A model generated the notes under the pieces. It ran no database searches. It was not told where the DNA came from and saw only the letters and a program-made list of their open reading frames with translations. Positions 32,207 through 45,165 of a stretch of 64,000 nt of DNA are shown one piece after another (position 1 is the stretch's first letter; the number at the start of each line of letters is the position of its first letter). The position numbers and the translations under genes are program-made. Origin of the DNA: Cryptomeria japonica (Eukaryota > Streptophyta > Pinopsida > Cupressales > Cupressaceae); the NCBI RefSeq assembly GCF_030272615.1, contig NC_081412.1, forward strand, positions 27,166,001 through 27,230,000, in the 5' to 3' direction.

Positions 32207-34710
32207 TTTATGCTTCTAGTAGTTTTAATAGGTTTGTTTTGTGGTGTAATAAGGTTTGGAACTCATTTTGTGAGTTTCCAAGATTTTTTTGGTTTTTTGC
32301 TCGGTAGGCTAAAAATTGTCAATTTTGGGTCCAAATGAGCATTTTTGAATTTTTGATGTTGTAAAGCCTTGAAAGGCATTGGAGAATGTTTATTTAGTGT
32401 TTCTAAATGATGTTGAGTCATTGGTTTGTGTGCCAAGTCACCAGAAGTCAAAATGCAATTTTTGAGCAACAAAAAGTTGTCAAAAAAGTGGTTTTTGGTG
32501 GTTTTGGTTAGTTCCAGCCTGTACCTATCCGTACAAGGGCTTCAATAAGTTGGCACATGTATAAAAACCATGTTCCAATCATTGTATGGGTTGTTCATTT
32601 TGGAAAATCAAGAAAAATACTTGTTTTGCTCTTGTTTTCTGTGAGTTTTTAACTAGTTTTCTGCACTTTTTAGAGTTTAGTCCGTACCATGGCTCCATGA
32701 GTCCATACTAAACCTGTTTTTGATTGATGTTATCTCCTTTGATTTTTTAGTAGCGATCTCTGATCTTTTCTTGGGGTTTGGAACAAGTTTTGTTTGAAGT
32801 GCTCTTGAGAAGGCATTGTTTTGTGGTTCCAATGGAAGACCATTCATGGTCCAACTAATTTCTTCAAAGTCTCTTCATCCATGGCTTTGAGGGAATTTGT
32901 TGGATCTATACATACTGTACCATACATCCATTTTCCTTTTCTAACAATGCACAGGTGTTTGTAAACCCATGGCAAGTATGTGGAGTGAGCAACTTGGCTT
33001 GGGTATTCTTAGATTTGTTTGAATGGTACTTTGCTGTTCATAGCACTGTACTTTGAAATTTCGAAGTAGACTTAAGTTGGCAAGAGTTATTATTGCACTT
33101 TACCATCCTTGTCTCTCTCATGACTTGGTTGGATACAAGAAGAAAAGGTGTAAACAGACTGAAAGACAGTGTGTCACTGTTTCACTGTTAAAACCTCAGT
33201 GCCAACCTCCCTCAAGGACAACATGGAATGATGGATTCCTTTGTTTATGCATCATGGAATGTATTTGTAAATGTCTTCAATGTTAAGAAGGCAAGATACA
33301 CACTTTAGTTGTAAAGGACCTAAATAAGGATCCTAGAAAGGTGTATTTTCTGTCATAGTCTCATAATGCTGCCATGCCTTGTGGCATCTTTCAAGTGTAC
33401 AAATTAAAAAGATCTTTGAAGAGATTATATGTATTTGTTTTTGCCTTGCCATTAACACCTTTTGTAGGCCAGGGACAGAGTAAAGAAGCAAACAAAACAA
33501 AGAAAGGAAGTTGCATTAACCTTATTGCTGTCAAAAATGCAGTGTTGACTGTGTATGAACAACAGTTATAAAATCCTTTCTTATTTGTTGTGGAGGGTTT
33601 TCCAACTGATGTCAAACCATTTTTGCATCCATAATTGACATACTTTAATTGTATTTGGTTTATCAATGATCAAAGTGTATGCAAAATCTTAAAAACGTTG
33701 CTGTCCCAGTCATCTAGACTGTTATTTCTGTGTGAGGGCAGCAGTATGACACTTGTTTGATATAATGACAGTAGTCTAAGATAATTTTTGAATCTTTGGA
33801 AGTGTTTGGCATATGTTAAATCAAGGTGTGAACATTTAACTTGGGTCTAGCATCATGGAGGAAACCTTTAAGTTGCAAACCCTCACCAAAACTCTTAAAA
33901 ACCCTTGAAAAGTGCCTATTTTGTGGGACAGCACTCAAACAGTCCATACAGTAATTGCCATAGAAAAAATCCTTGAGTCTTCATCATCAATAGACCACAT
34001 CTCCAAGGGTTTTCCATTAAGTATAACGGATTGAGCAGGGTGAACAAATTTCACTAAAAACTAGGGCTAATTCTAGTAGCCTTTTTGGAGCAAATTTGAC
34101 AATTTCATGGAATCGGTAAGGAAGGAGGAGTAAGTGATGGTTTCAAATCATCAAAACTGATAAGTTAAGACCTAAGACACCCTACTACAAGCTCCTCAGC
34201 ATTGCACTAAGTCATTTGATCAAAATGACCATTTGAACCTAGAAGTTGCCTTGAGTAAAACAACGTTCTTTGCACCCAACTTGGAAATTTTCATTCTTGA
34301 AAGGTGAAGGATAGTCATCACACTTTGTAGACTTGTTTAGATGCTTAGTCAACACATTAATATGATTGAAATCCTCAAAGGTGCAAACAAGGTTAGGTAA
34401 ACCATGGTTCTCCAACAGTTGCCCATTCCTAGAAGAGAGGAGATTCAGCCAGTTGGACAACCAAACTTGTTCATTTTTGGTGACACACAAGAGGATCTCA
34501 TTTCAAACTTGAATGCCTTAGCATGGAAGGTAAGGAGGAGTGATGTCCAATACAATAGGGTGCAAACAGTGTTGAATAGAGAGGAGGAGATAGGAGAAAG
34601 GTTTAGAAGAATCCCATTTGTGCCTAGGGATTGATTTGGGAAGTACATTGAGAACAAAGCCCACCAACCTCAAAAGAAGACTAACCTTCTATCATCCCTC
34701 CTCATCAATC
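32207..34710. mobile_element. Unclassified 2.5-kb insertion within copia RNase H
   Basis: The RNase H phrase KHIELHMHFI stops at 32206, and its natural continuation RQLIQDGSLILEYIPT resumes at 34711. Everything between is therefore inserted. The bases at the junctions (TCATT left, TCAAT right) could be a decayed 5-bp duplication. There are no clear LTR ends. The content is mostly non-coding, with phrases such as ATCCGTACAAGG and AGTCCGTACCATGG like those in gypsy leaders. One open frame at 34404-34634 (MVLQQLPIPRREEIQPVGQP) has no family I recognise. It may be a fragment of another retroelement. Confidence 0.6.
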
Positions 34711-34866
34711 CGCCAGTTGATTCAAGATGGTTCTCTCATTTTGGAGTACATTCCCACTGCCGAGCAGGTTGCAGACATCTTCATGAAACCTTTTGCATCA
34801 TCGTGCTATCTTCAGTTGCTCTCTATGCTTAGGGTGAAGGAAGTTGTCCTTGGGGGGTCTTTATGA
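34711..34866 (+). pseudogene. Copia RNase H, C-terminal end
   Basis: RQLIQDGSLILEYIPTAEQV continues as ADIFMKPFASSCYLQLLSM. It matches the usual end of copia RNase H (EQLADIFTKxL) and stops at TGA 34864-34866. Confidence 0.85.
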
Positions 34867-35065
34867 GGCCTTCCTTCCTTCATATTTCTTTCAGCATGTT
34901 CTTTTATCTCTTTTTGGAGAGGAGTTTTTTCCCACTGGGTTTTCTCCTTTTTCTCCATTTCATAGAGATTTCCTTGTATTTGGGTACTTGATCAGGCCTT
35001 GTTGTCGGGACCCATCTTTCTTGCTTTCAGTAGTTGTTCTAGGTTTTAGCTTCTCCCTAAGTCTA

Positions 35066-35078
35066 GCTTTAGGGGGGG
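35066..35078 (+). promoter_or_regulatory. Copia polypurine tract
   Basis: TTTAGGGGGGG lies directly before the 3' LTR. It is the second-strand primer site. Confidence 0.75.
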
Positions 35079-35442
35079 TGTTAGAGTAATAGGGTCCTTA
35101 CTTGATTAATTAAACAATATTTGTTTAATTAATTAAGTTCCCCTTTATCTCTTTTACACTTAAGCTAACATTAGGTGCATAATAATTAATTATTTTATTA
35201 ATTATTATGTGCAAGCCTAGGGTTTTCCCTTTTAGGGTTTTTTGACCTATTAGAGGTTGAATTCTTTTCTTTTGTATCATTATTCTATTACACATTTTTT
35301 GGAATACAAAGCTCTCATATTCTTGAGCATTTCCTATGTTTATGTTTTTTTCTCTGTTGCTTCCTTGCTTCTCCTTGTAACAGGTTTATTCAGCTTGCAG
35401 ATATCATTTGGGCTCCTGTGGTGTTGTATTTCTCAACTCTCA
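35079..35442 (+). repeat. Copia 3' LTR
   Basis: TGTTAGAGTAATAGGG to CAACTCTCA, 364 bp. It is followed by (CATA)n, which is the right remnant of the target microsatellite. Confidence 0.92.
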
Positions 35443-35443
35443 C

Positions 35444-35477
<34 letters not shown>

Positions 35478-35480
35478 TTA
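35443..35480. repeat. CATA/TA microsatellite, right flank of the copia insertion
   Basis: About seven CATA units and a short TA run. They match the TA/TACA microsatellite on the left of the element (26413-26843). Confidence 0.85.
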
Positions 35481-35899
35481 TAGAGGATATTATGAGGAAT
35501 AGATACGACCAAATGAGTGTAACGAATGACAAAAAAAAATGGAATAGCACAAGCAATAGAGTTCTTGGCTTAAGTACAACGTCTAGAGTTAGTGATGGAA
35601 TATGTTAGAAACTACAACGTAAGATAGATAGGAATAATCACTTTAGAATGAAGAGTCCTAGAAGAGCCAGCACTAGAGGCAATTCTAGGAAAAAAAAATT
35701 AAATCCAAATCCTAATATCACAATATGAAGCTACCCAATATCATAATAAAAATGTTGAAGCATGTTTAAGGGTAGTGAACAAGAAGTGGATAAAGACTCC
35801 AAGGATATAAATTTCAAAGATTTCGAAGAAGTTATTGAGGATTGATTTTCAATAAGAAATTGGGTGTGTGGTAACTATCAAGGAAGATAATTGGATTGT

Positions 35900-36483
35900 A
35901 CAAAAATTCGACCATTTTTGTTGATTTTTTCCTTCATCAACACAATTTTGAAAGATAAGGACAAAATTCATTGGTCCCAAATGATGAGTGATATTATTCA
36001 TGAGCAACTAACTAAGGTGGAACAAACTAGAAGGTTTTAGATGACTTCATATTTTGTTTAATCATTCATTACGAGACTTACATTTCCTACAATTATAACA
36101 AATGGTGTGATTGGTGTTGGTTTGAATTAAGCATAATTTTTTTTAATGTTAACTGAGATTGAACTATAATAAATCCTTGATCTATTACGATAGTGTGAAC
36201 ACGATTGTTGCCTCGATCTTCATATCTTGGTTCATAACATCAAGTCCTATATCGAAACAAGTTACTTAAATTGCATCATATAACCTTCTCCCATTCTTTC
36301 GTCTTTTCAAGAGCCTACTGATGTCCTCATACCCGCTTATCCTCTTAAGGGGGAATCATCCTATCTTCATTTTCATAACCCCCATCCTTTTGTCATCCAT
36401 ATTGTCCCACATCTACATTTTCATTCTTCTGTGAAATGGCATTGCTTCTTCCAATTGCAACATCATCTCAAAGAGGGGCAAAT
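35900..36483 (+). pseudogene. Degenerate retroelement 3' internal region
   Basis: At 35955-36120 a frame reads DKIHWSQMMSDIIHEQLTKV and EQTRRF, stop, MTSYFV, stop, before non-coding sequence and a purine tract AAAGAGGGGCAAAT (about 36470-36483). It looks like the end of a gypsy internal region just before a 3' LTR. The protein family is not recognised. The stretch from 36095 is repeated at 47785 and 61612. Confidence 0.45.
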
Positions 36484-36985
36484 TGTAGACACTTAAAAAA
36501 AAAAATTAATTACCTTTTCCTAGCATTAATCCTTCTCACACTTGATTTAATTATCTTTCATCACTATCCAACCCTCTCAAGGATTTTTTTAAATTAATAA
36601 ATATTAATTTTCCTCCACCTTCCATCGCATAACCTCCCAACTAAGTTGATCTTGATTGTCCATCCATCTCGAAATATCCACCATTGATTATCCTTTTTTA
36701 AAACCTTCAAATATTTGAACCCTTAGCCATTTTTTGGAATCGAATCTTGAATTTGTATCATTACGTTGCTCATGCAAGTAATCACACCCCAATATTTGAG
36801 AGAAAATTAGCTTGTGTGAGAATTGAAATATGGTAATATTGTTTAGATTTGTTTGGTTTCCTTTTCAATTTATTGCTTTATAAAAGGTCTCATCAAGTAT
36901 AGATAAAGGTTTTCTATTCATTGTTGAATTTTTTTTATTAAATTTATATTCAATGATGACAATGTTATATATTTATTTTCTCTTT
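36484..36985 (+). repeat. Gypsy-type 3' LTR fragment (copy R1)
   Basis: It starts TGTAGACACTTAAAA right after a purine tract and aligns with 62002-62535 through phrases such as ATCTTGAATTTGTATCATTA and TATATTCAATGATGACAA. The 3' limit is not defined. Confidence 0.55.
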
Positions 36986-39900
36986 TTTAGGGAAAATAAA
37001 TTTTTCATTTTACATCAAGGTCTCTATTCCACACACAAAAAATTTAAAAAATAGAGACATAATTCTTTAAAAATAGTTGTGAACTACATATTAATGTCCT
37101 TATTTCACCAACAAAAAACAATTAATTTAGATAATATACAAAAATTGTTAGCATTGTGGAATATAACTATATGAAAAATATAATTACTCTTAAATAAAAA
37201 ATAATAATAAATAAAATATACAATAATAAATTATGAAAAAAGTATGTGCACACTAGATATTGGTGTTAACAATCTATGTTTAAGAATTAACAACTTTATC
37301 TTTTTTTAAACAAAAATGATCAATTATAGAATAAATGTCACTTTAAAAAAATATAATTAACGATAAAAATTAAATTAGTAAAACTTCAATAAAATTTTTA
37401 AATTTTTTTTTTTTTTAAACCTAAAAAAACATAAATTTAGGATGCAATAAAAATGAACAGCAAACAATCAAATCTCATGATTATGGCCACAAATTATTTT
37501 CCCTATGCCAAAAGGTATATTAAGGCTGATTATTCCATGCACAGAATTCTTCACAACAAAGCTGCATTAACCAGAGTACTTCATTCTCCACTCATTTTAC
37601 AACACTCTTCATTTTTTACTCTCCACTGGGAATGCTCATTATGTTTTTATACTAGACTCATCTTACTTTTATACTGTTCATTTTTTACTCTCCACTTGGG
37701 TGATAAGAACGCAGGCTTATCATCTGGGGAGAGAAGAAGAAAGAAGAGTTTCACCACTTCTATTTTAATGGGTTTTGAAATTCAGACCGTATAAGAATTG
37801 ACTGCCGTAAATAATAAATGAAGTGCGCCTCTTTTTTGGGGTCTGGTTTTTACTCTCTTACAAACATACATTTTCCTTGTTGAACAGATAATTACCTACT
37901 GCAGTGTTCTTTTTTAACCTTTTTTTCCGTATATCCTGTTTTGCATGGCCCCCGGTGTTGCGCGTTTTCACCTTTTGTGGTAACTGCTAATTGTGTCGCT
38001 TGTACTAGCTGCCCCTTCTTAATGGTCCACATTGTAGTAAAATCAAATGTAATATTACCAAAAATGGTACACTTCAAAAGTAAAGATAAGATTAAATTTT
38101 ACCATTAACAAGTAAAGTCTAAATAAAATTAAATAATATAAACATTAAGCAATTTTAATAGGAAGGGATCTTTATCATCAAGTGTGGGATTATCATCAAT
38201 TGATTTCTAGTTAGTAAGTGGAACGTTTCACTCAAGAGTCTCCTTTAAAGTTTGTTGAGCATACATTAGAGAAATAGCTAATTTTGGATGAGGAAACTTC
38301 TTGGAATTATGTCAGTCGAAAAATATTTTTGATAAATGTCCTTTATTAATTTATTTATGTTTTAAAATTTTAAGAATATGATCAAATAAATCTATACGTG
38401 TCATTTGTCTGTCTAATGTGTGAGCTTAGTTCCACACTTATAAATTTGAATCCTATGTAAAGATACGAACTATGTAGAATTTGATGAGTAGAACTTGCTC
38501 ACACTAATGTTGTCTTGATGTATGGAATTTGTATGTTAAAATGGGTGGTGTTAATAAACATTGTTTAGGTGTTTGCTAGGATTGGATTGTTCACATTTGC
38601 TCAAAAACTTGTTGATTCAATAATTCAATACAAATAATTGAAGACAATAAGTAAGCATGTAATGATGCTTAGGATGCTGATGTAAGTTAACAACACAATG
38701 TCCATGTTCTATGCTCGACTCCTTGAATACTATTGTAAATAGGAATATCAAGTTGAATCGATGTTTTGGATGAATCTTTTATAGACTAAAATGAATAAGG
38801 GTTTGGCCTTAAATACAATACCCAATTATACAAGTAAATGAATTCTATGTTCAAGTCAACACATAATAACTCATTGGAGAGAATTATCTTCTAGGCCTAA
38901 ATCTACAATTTGATTTTACAACTTCAAGAATCATTTTTCTACCAAATAAACTAATCAAAGTTTAATTCCACATTCATAAATTTGACCTTGGATAATGAAT
39001 GGACAAATTAATAATTAAGATTGGTCTCTAAGGGTGTGTGAAGATTGAATCAAGTTAGTTCATGTTATTTGTCAATATTTATATTGGAATATGCCTCATA
39101 TATGTTACTTGTTGTACTAAGGATAAAGTTGTTAAAATAGACCCAAAGCAAAGGGAAATTTTACAAGGTATATAATTTTCACCATTACAAGAGTGCACAT
39201 GTCTTTTATCTTTAAGCCAACTTAAATTATAAATATCAAAAGATATGATAATAGAAAATTAGTAATATATACATATGTGATTGTTAAATAAGTGTATTTA
39301 ATATTTAAAATATAATTTTGAGATATTTATCATATTAATATGAGGATTCAGAATAGACCCATCTAGAATAACACACATATACATATAAGCTAGCTTATAA
39401 GTATCATCTAAAATCTTCTACATACAAATAATCTCATCATTTTATAATATGTAATATTTAATAGAAATAGATGGTTTAAAGAAAATTTCAATACTTAATT
39501 TAAAATTATAGTCTCTTAATTGAAACATTATTGTGCCAAGATGATTACAAAGCTTTTGTTTTTTTATGTAAATTATTTTTATCATACCTAATCTTTTCTT
39601 TTCTTTGGTAAGTTTGAAGTTTATTTATGGACTTTCATGTTACTTCATAACTAATTAATATAATGTAAAAAAATTGTACTTTACATTTTTATCTATATTT
39701 TTGCACTCATTTTGGTGTACATTCCCTAGACATGTTTTAAGACTCATTTTGAATATTTATTAGCCTAAGAACCTACTTCTAGTGTGCTACTTCTTAAACA
39801 TGATCAAACATCCCTAGTTGTTGCTAACCCACCCCTAAAAGCTTAATTTGTGGTTCTTGTAAGACATTGGTTCCCAACAATGCTTGTCCAATTTGAAGTC

Positions 39901-42900
39901 AATGTTGGCTAGTTGCTTTGAATATAAATTAATTATTTTATAAGAATTCACTCTATCAATCTCTTGATTTCTTTCAAGATCATTCCCCTATTCTTCTAAT
40001 TGATACTAGGTTCTAAACCTAAAAACCTCTCTCATATCCTCCATACCTGTACAAATCTCTTAGGCTCTTAGCATACCATTCATTGTGGTATGAATCTCTT
40101 AAAAAAATTATATTATACTGAGATCATCATCATTGCAAGATCGTAAAGCCTTTCTCACTTAGATCCATTCTCTCACACAACCTAAGGATTCCTTCTAAGA
40201 TAAATATCAAGCTTCCTAAATCCTAAAAACATCTATTAGAGAAGAGACATCCTTTGTTAATCCAACCTCCATCGATTTGGCCACCTTTGGCACACTGGAT
40301 ATTTTAACGTGCCTATCTCATCCATGTGCTACACTATAAGATGGCATTAAATACAATAATAGAAAACCTCTTAGAGGTTGCAAAAACTTGTGCACATTAT
40401 AGACACCCATACATGCATATCATACATTCTTAACTATCATTTTTTTTATGTGTTAGAGGCTAAAATATGCAATCTAGACCACTAAGTCAAAATCATGGGT
40501 GGAATAAAAATATTGTTTATTCTAACTAAATTATAATTTTGTCTAGAGGGATTTAATGGATGTTCAACCTTTCATACATGTGCATACAAATTCACGAAGA
40601 AAGTAATATTGTTTAAACTCATGAAGTAAAATTATTGGAGTAAACAATATCCTTGATGGGAGCAAGGATTCTTTCAAAGAAAAATGGATTTAATTGATCA
40701 TTATCTAGTTAATATTTTATTTTACCACATTATGATTGGAAGCACATTGTATGGTGACTCGTTATCTTCTTAGGAATATTTGACCAAATAAATCATAATT
40801 ATTTTGAAACTAGTATTAGCATTAAAGTGTCATGACGAAGTTATGGCTAGCCATCAAGATGAACAACTCACAAGATAAACAAGCCCCTAAAGTAGTATAA
40901 TAAAGAGAGATAAAAAGATAAAGCAAAATAAATCACTTTTGGATTTGAATAATAAACAAAATTATTATTCAATCCAACACGAATAGAGGTAAAATTAATA
41001 AGATAGGTAGTAGGTACAGAAAATAAAAGAAGACGTGAAGAGCAAAAAGTGGGGTATATGGGTCTGAAAATTTCAGGACAAATGCAGTGATGATTGAAGA
41101 AATAAAATAAGTACCCACGTGGCAATACAGAAAAATAGGTTTGTGTTAATACGATTCTTTTTACGTACACCGCCATACCGATCCCCGCCCGTGCACGTGC
41201 ATGCATTGAAAATCGTGCGTTTACTTTTCAATTTCCCCAAAGATATTCGCCTTCTGTTTTTAAGAGTTTTACCTCTAAAATTATGGTCACGTTTATTTTG
41301 AAAAACATTAAATTCCCCCACAGATTACAACTTACTTTTTTTATTTCGATGGTTGTTTTATGGAAATAGAAACCACGGATAATAAATGTAATAGAATATT
41401 TATTTATTTTCGAAGCAAATAATTAAATACCTTTTTTTTTAGAAGCAATCATTGAATATTTAAATTTGGATTATTTGTAATTAATAGTTTCGTCAGTATG
41501 CTGGGTGCTTTCTTCTATGTTATTTTTTTTCCTCTTGTTTCTATATTTTAATGAAATTTAATAAAAAATTCATATTTAATATTAAAAATATCATTAATTT
41601 AAATTTAATATATTAATTTTTAACAAAAAGAAATTTATATTTTAAAAATATTTTATTTTATATTAATAAGAATTGTTTAATAGGATGTTAATAACAATAA
41701 AACAAACACTCTAATAAATAAATTGAAAAAAATCTTAAGTAAATAAAGTATTAAGTTTTAAATAATTATAATGTAAAAAGAAAAAACATAGTTGGTATGA
41801 TTTTATACGTATGAAAATTATTTTATGTATATTGATAAAAGATTTGTAAAATTTGTACCCTACAAATTATTATTCCATCATGAATGTATTAGAAAAATAT
41901 CATCTGTAACTACATCTAAGAAGTACATGCATCTTGATCCTTGACATGTAATTGTGAAAAGTAAATTAATAAAGAATAAGAATTTAAAAGTAAACTAAGG
42001 GAGAAATGAAATAACATATTATAGAATACACAACTAAAATGAAAAATAGAGACAATAAAACAAAAACACATAAAATGTAAAATATTTTTTTCTTATCTAC
42101 ATAAGGGAAGAGCAATAATAGTGGACCATGTTGTAATAGCCGTGCAATCCTTATGCACCCAACCCCCCAATTACTAATTTTAAAGGAGCCAAAAAAATGA
42201 TAATGAAAAGCTCCTCAATAAGTTTCACATACTAATAGCCAATCACTTTTTAGCTTCTTTGGTCCATAATTGGCACATTTGTACACCACTACTCAGACAT
42301 TTGTCCGCAACTACTAACAATATTGAGTGGACGGTCATTGGAACATCTTTAAGTAGGTATTGAATGACAATTTGAAATGTGTACTTTTTTACCATTGTAC
42401 ACATAAATAGTCCCACAGAATGTCTCATTTTCATCCATAAGTCTAAACAATAGCTATAAGTAGTTGTGTAAAGTTGGCTATAACCACTACAGGTACACTT
42501 ACCCTGTCCCGTTAAAAGTTGATAGTTTAGGAATTTGAATTAGTTAACTTCTAAAATCCCTTTCTGATATTACTAAGCATTGTAATTTATGACTACAAGT
42601 TTGTCTGTACATTCTAGAAGGGGGGAATTTGATATTCTAAGCTCATAGTCTTGATGATTTTGATAGAGTTAAGAGTTGAGAAAGTTCTTCTCCCTCATTA
42701 TCTATCTATTATCATGTTCTAAAATTTGAATTTTCATAATTAAAAGAACAAAAATGGTTTATTTTTTCATATACATTTCAATGTCATTATCATTATGGAT
42801 ATTTTCTTCTTAGTTGATTTTTGAAATATTTTTTAATGACATTAGATATAAAAAAAACTTACATCATTAAAACACAAAAGACACGATGAATGAAAAATAA

Positions 42901-43557
42901 AAGATGGTTTAGGGAACTATTACTTCATGGTGTTATCCTTGGTAAGATTAGACTATCATTGTATCTAGTGTTCTTTGATGTGCATTTCTTGCTCCATATT
43001 GGCAATTTCATTTGATACACACACATCACAAAAAGAAAATTTGCCTCAACATTATTATTTTTAGCATGTGCACAAAGATGGGTGATCAAAATATTGTCAA
43101 AACTACTTTTTAGTCCATTTTGCATTTAAGATGAGCATGTTTACATGCTCATGTTATCACTCACTAGTGACTGAGCCAGGTCTAATCACTACTGAGACAT
43201 AATGTGAACATGTTATAATGTGCTCATATTTTCCTTCCATAAAATAAAATATTAACAACTAACTATTCTTCCCAACACCTAAAATTGACAGAAGAATAGT
43301 GTGAGTGCATTAGCAAGCCATTGGAACTAATTTTTAATAGCATTGAAGTATATTTTTGCTTTGATAAGCATGTTTACGACGATTTGATAAACACTACATC
43401 AATGACAAACTATCGAATACATAGATTGAACAATTGAAAGTAAAGTAGATTGGAGTACAAAACCCATACAAAAATGAGAAAGAAACCAATAAGTGTGTAG
43501 AGGACGATAGACGATTTACGTAAACAATAAGAATTAAAAATTTATGTACTTCATGTC
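36986..43557. other. Long AT-rich non-coding stretch
   Basis: I see no gene, LTR edge or clear repeat partner. Short open frames (37453-37794, 40868-41206 and others) have no recognisable domains. A small island at 41110-41210 is GC-richer and carries CCACGTGGC (G-box/ABRE-like, 41115-41123) and GTGCACGTGCATGCAT (41191-41206). No transcript is evident, so I call nothing there. Confidence 0.4.
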
Positions 43558-44038
43558 TGTTGGATTTTGCCAAGATCAAGAGGTCAATGAAATGCACAAG
43601 ATAGAGACACAATATAGGACAAGAATAAACTGTATTCTCATCAATAGAAAAATGATCAACAATCGTTACATACAATGTAGATGAGCCTGCTTATATAGGC
43701 AAGGCTAGGGATATGTATGAGCACACAAATATGACATGTGGCTCAATAAGAAACAAGGGTAGGTAGGAAATAGGTGTGGGTAGGTAGGAGAAATAATATA
43801 ATATTCCACATGAAGTGGATCACCCACTGAAGGTGGAATTATCACTCCACTATAGGTGGATATGATAGTGTAATAACAAGATCAACACCATAAGAGTTGG
43901 AATTTCTCCTACACACACTATCCCAATGTGGCACAAACACCCAAGTGTCTCATATCCAAACTACTATGAAATGCATTATCCTAAGTAAACTTAAGTAAGT
44001 GTAATAATATCCATGATGAATAATTATTTACACCAACA
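43558..44038 (-). mobile_element. Ty1/copia solo LTR
   Basis: 481 bp. On the minus strand it starts TGTTGGTGTAAATAATTATT at 44038 and ends AAAATCCAACA at 43558. It is flanked on both sides by the duplication ATGTC (43553-43557 and 44039-44043). A minus-strand TATATAAGC lies at about 43690-43697, in the expected U3/R position. Nothing of an internal region remains. Confidence 0.92.
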
Positions 44039-44324
44039 ATGTCTCTCAAAATTATATGTAAAAAACGAAGGCCCACAACTAAGACAAAGATGTAATATAA
44101 TGCCAAAATAAAATGTAAGACACCAAGGGCCACATCTACATGCCAAAATAAAATGCAAGGCACCAAGGCCCACATCTAGATGCTTGTGGCAGTGCCCTGG
44201 TTATGATTAAGGTAACTAATACGGTCTGTGGCCTGTTTTACACAGTCATGTACGGTCACGTTTTTAAAAATCTACTATCAATTACAACTCCGCTTTTTAC
44301 TTTCAATTAAAAGAAAACAATACT

Positions 44325-45165
44325 AGTATAGTTTTATGGAAACCATATCATGCAATGAAAAGTTTACTTGTTCCCCACAATCTGAACTGGTCTTTTGGAC
44401 AAAGCAAAAAATAACAGTACTAAAACAGAAGCAATTATATTATAATGTAAAAAGCAAGTATTTTATTCTTTTGCTGACTAAATCTGGCCAATGTTGTAAA
44501 GTTTCTCTATGTCAGATGATTTATTCTTTTCTCTTTTCAGAATCACAAAAAATATACAGTAGAAATTCGTACCCAAAACTTAATATGTAGCAGAGAAAAA
44601 AATGGTGATAAGACATCCCAAGTTAGAATCATTCTTGTTTTCGATCTAATAATTTGCAGTTTACATGTAATTTTGTGAGCAGAACCAAATGTTGACAACG
44701 TTGTCAAGGTTAAAGTTGTCCTCATAAAAAAGAAAAATCGTGGATTTTCGCGTTACATCTCTGTCAAGCCTCGAATTTGAGGGCCAAGCCTATTTGTCAA
44801 ATTAAATTTTTATATGCCGTGATCTTTGAGTTTTTTTTTTTATTAAAAAAAAAACCTAAAATTTTATTATCGCTTATTCTTATCTTTGTTATCCGCATCA
44901 ACATCTTCCAAGCTTACGACCAAGAACAAGTCTTTCAATTTATCATTCAAGATTTAACCTTTTCCATTTAAAAAAATAAAGAATTTTTCTGACATGCTTC
45001 CTTGAAATTGAAATTTAATATAAAATATATTTTAGATTTTAAAAGTAGTTGAGTGGGTGTCACTAATCTGGGAAGATGGAATTTTACATTGTATCGATGC
45101 ATTGAAAATTATTCTTAAATTATTTTTATAGAATCTAAATTATCTATTATAAAATAGTGTTACAA
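44325..45165 (+). repeat. Repeat unit U1 (duplicated at 48364-49320)
   Basis: GAAACCATATCATGCAATG through GACCAAGAACAAGTCTTTCA to ATAGTGTTACAAAT matches 48364 onward at about 95 percent. It is non-coding. Confidence 0.85.

Larger units (their letters stand above)
26844..35442 (+). mobile_element. Ty1/copia retrotransposon with both LTRs, decayed
   Basis: The 5' LTR is 26844-27205. The primer site matching initiator Met tRNA is next to it, and gag, protease, integrase, RT and RNase H follow in copia order. A polypurine tract and the 3' LTR (35079-35442) close the element. It sits inside a TA/TACA microsatellite that continues after the 3' LTR, so a target duplication cannot be resolved. The two LTRs differ at about 18-20 of 362 positions by my count. 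That, with many in-frame stops, marks an old inactive copy. A 2.5-kb foreign insertion interrupts RNase H. Confidence 0.92.

Noticed and set aside
37453-37794. 113-codon + strand frame as a gene
   Set aside because: Contains locally repeated phrases (TCATTTTTTACTCTCCAC twice); no domain or splice structure supports coding.
40868-41321. Overlapping minus-strand frames around a G-box island
   Set aside because: No domain and no splice pattern. The promoter-like words alone are not enough to call a gene.
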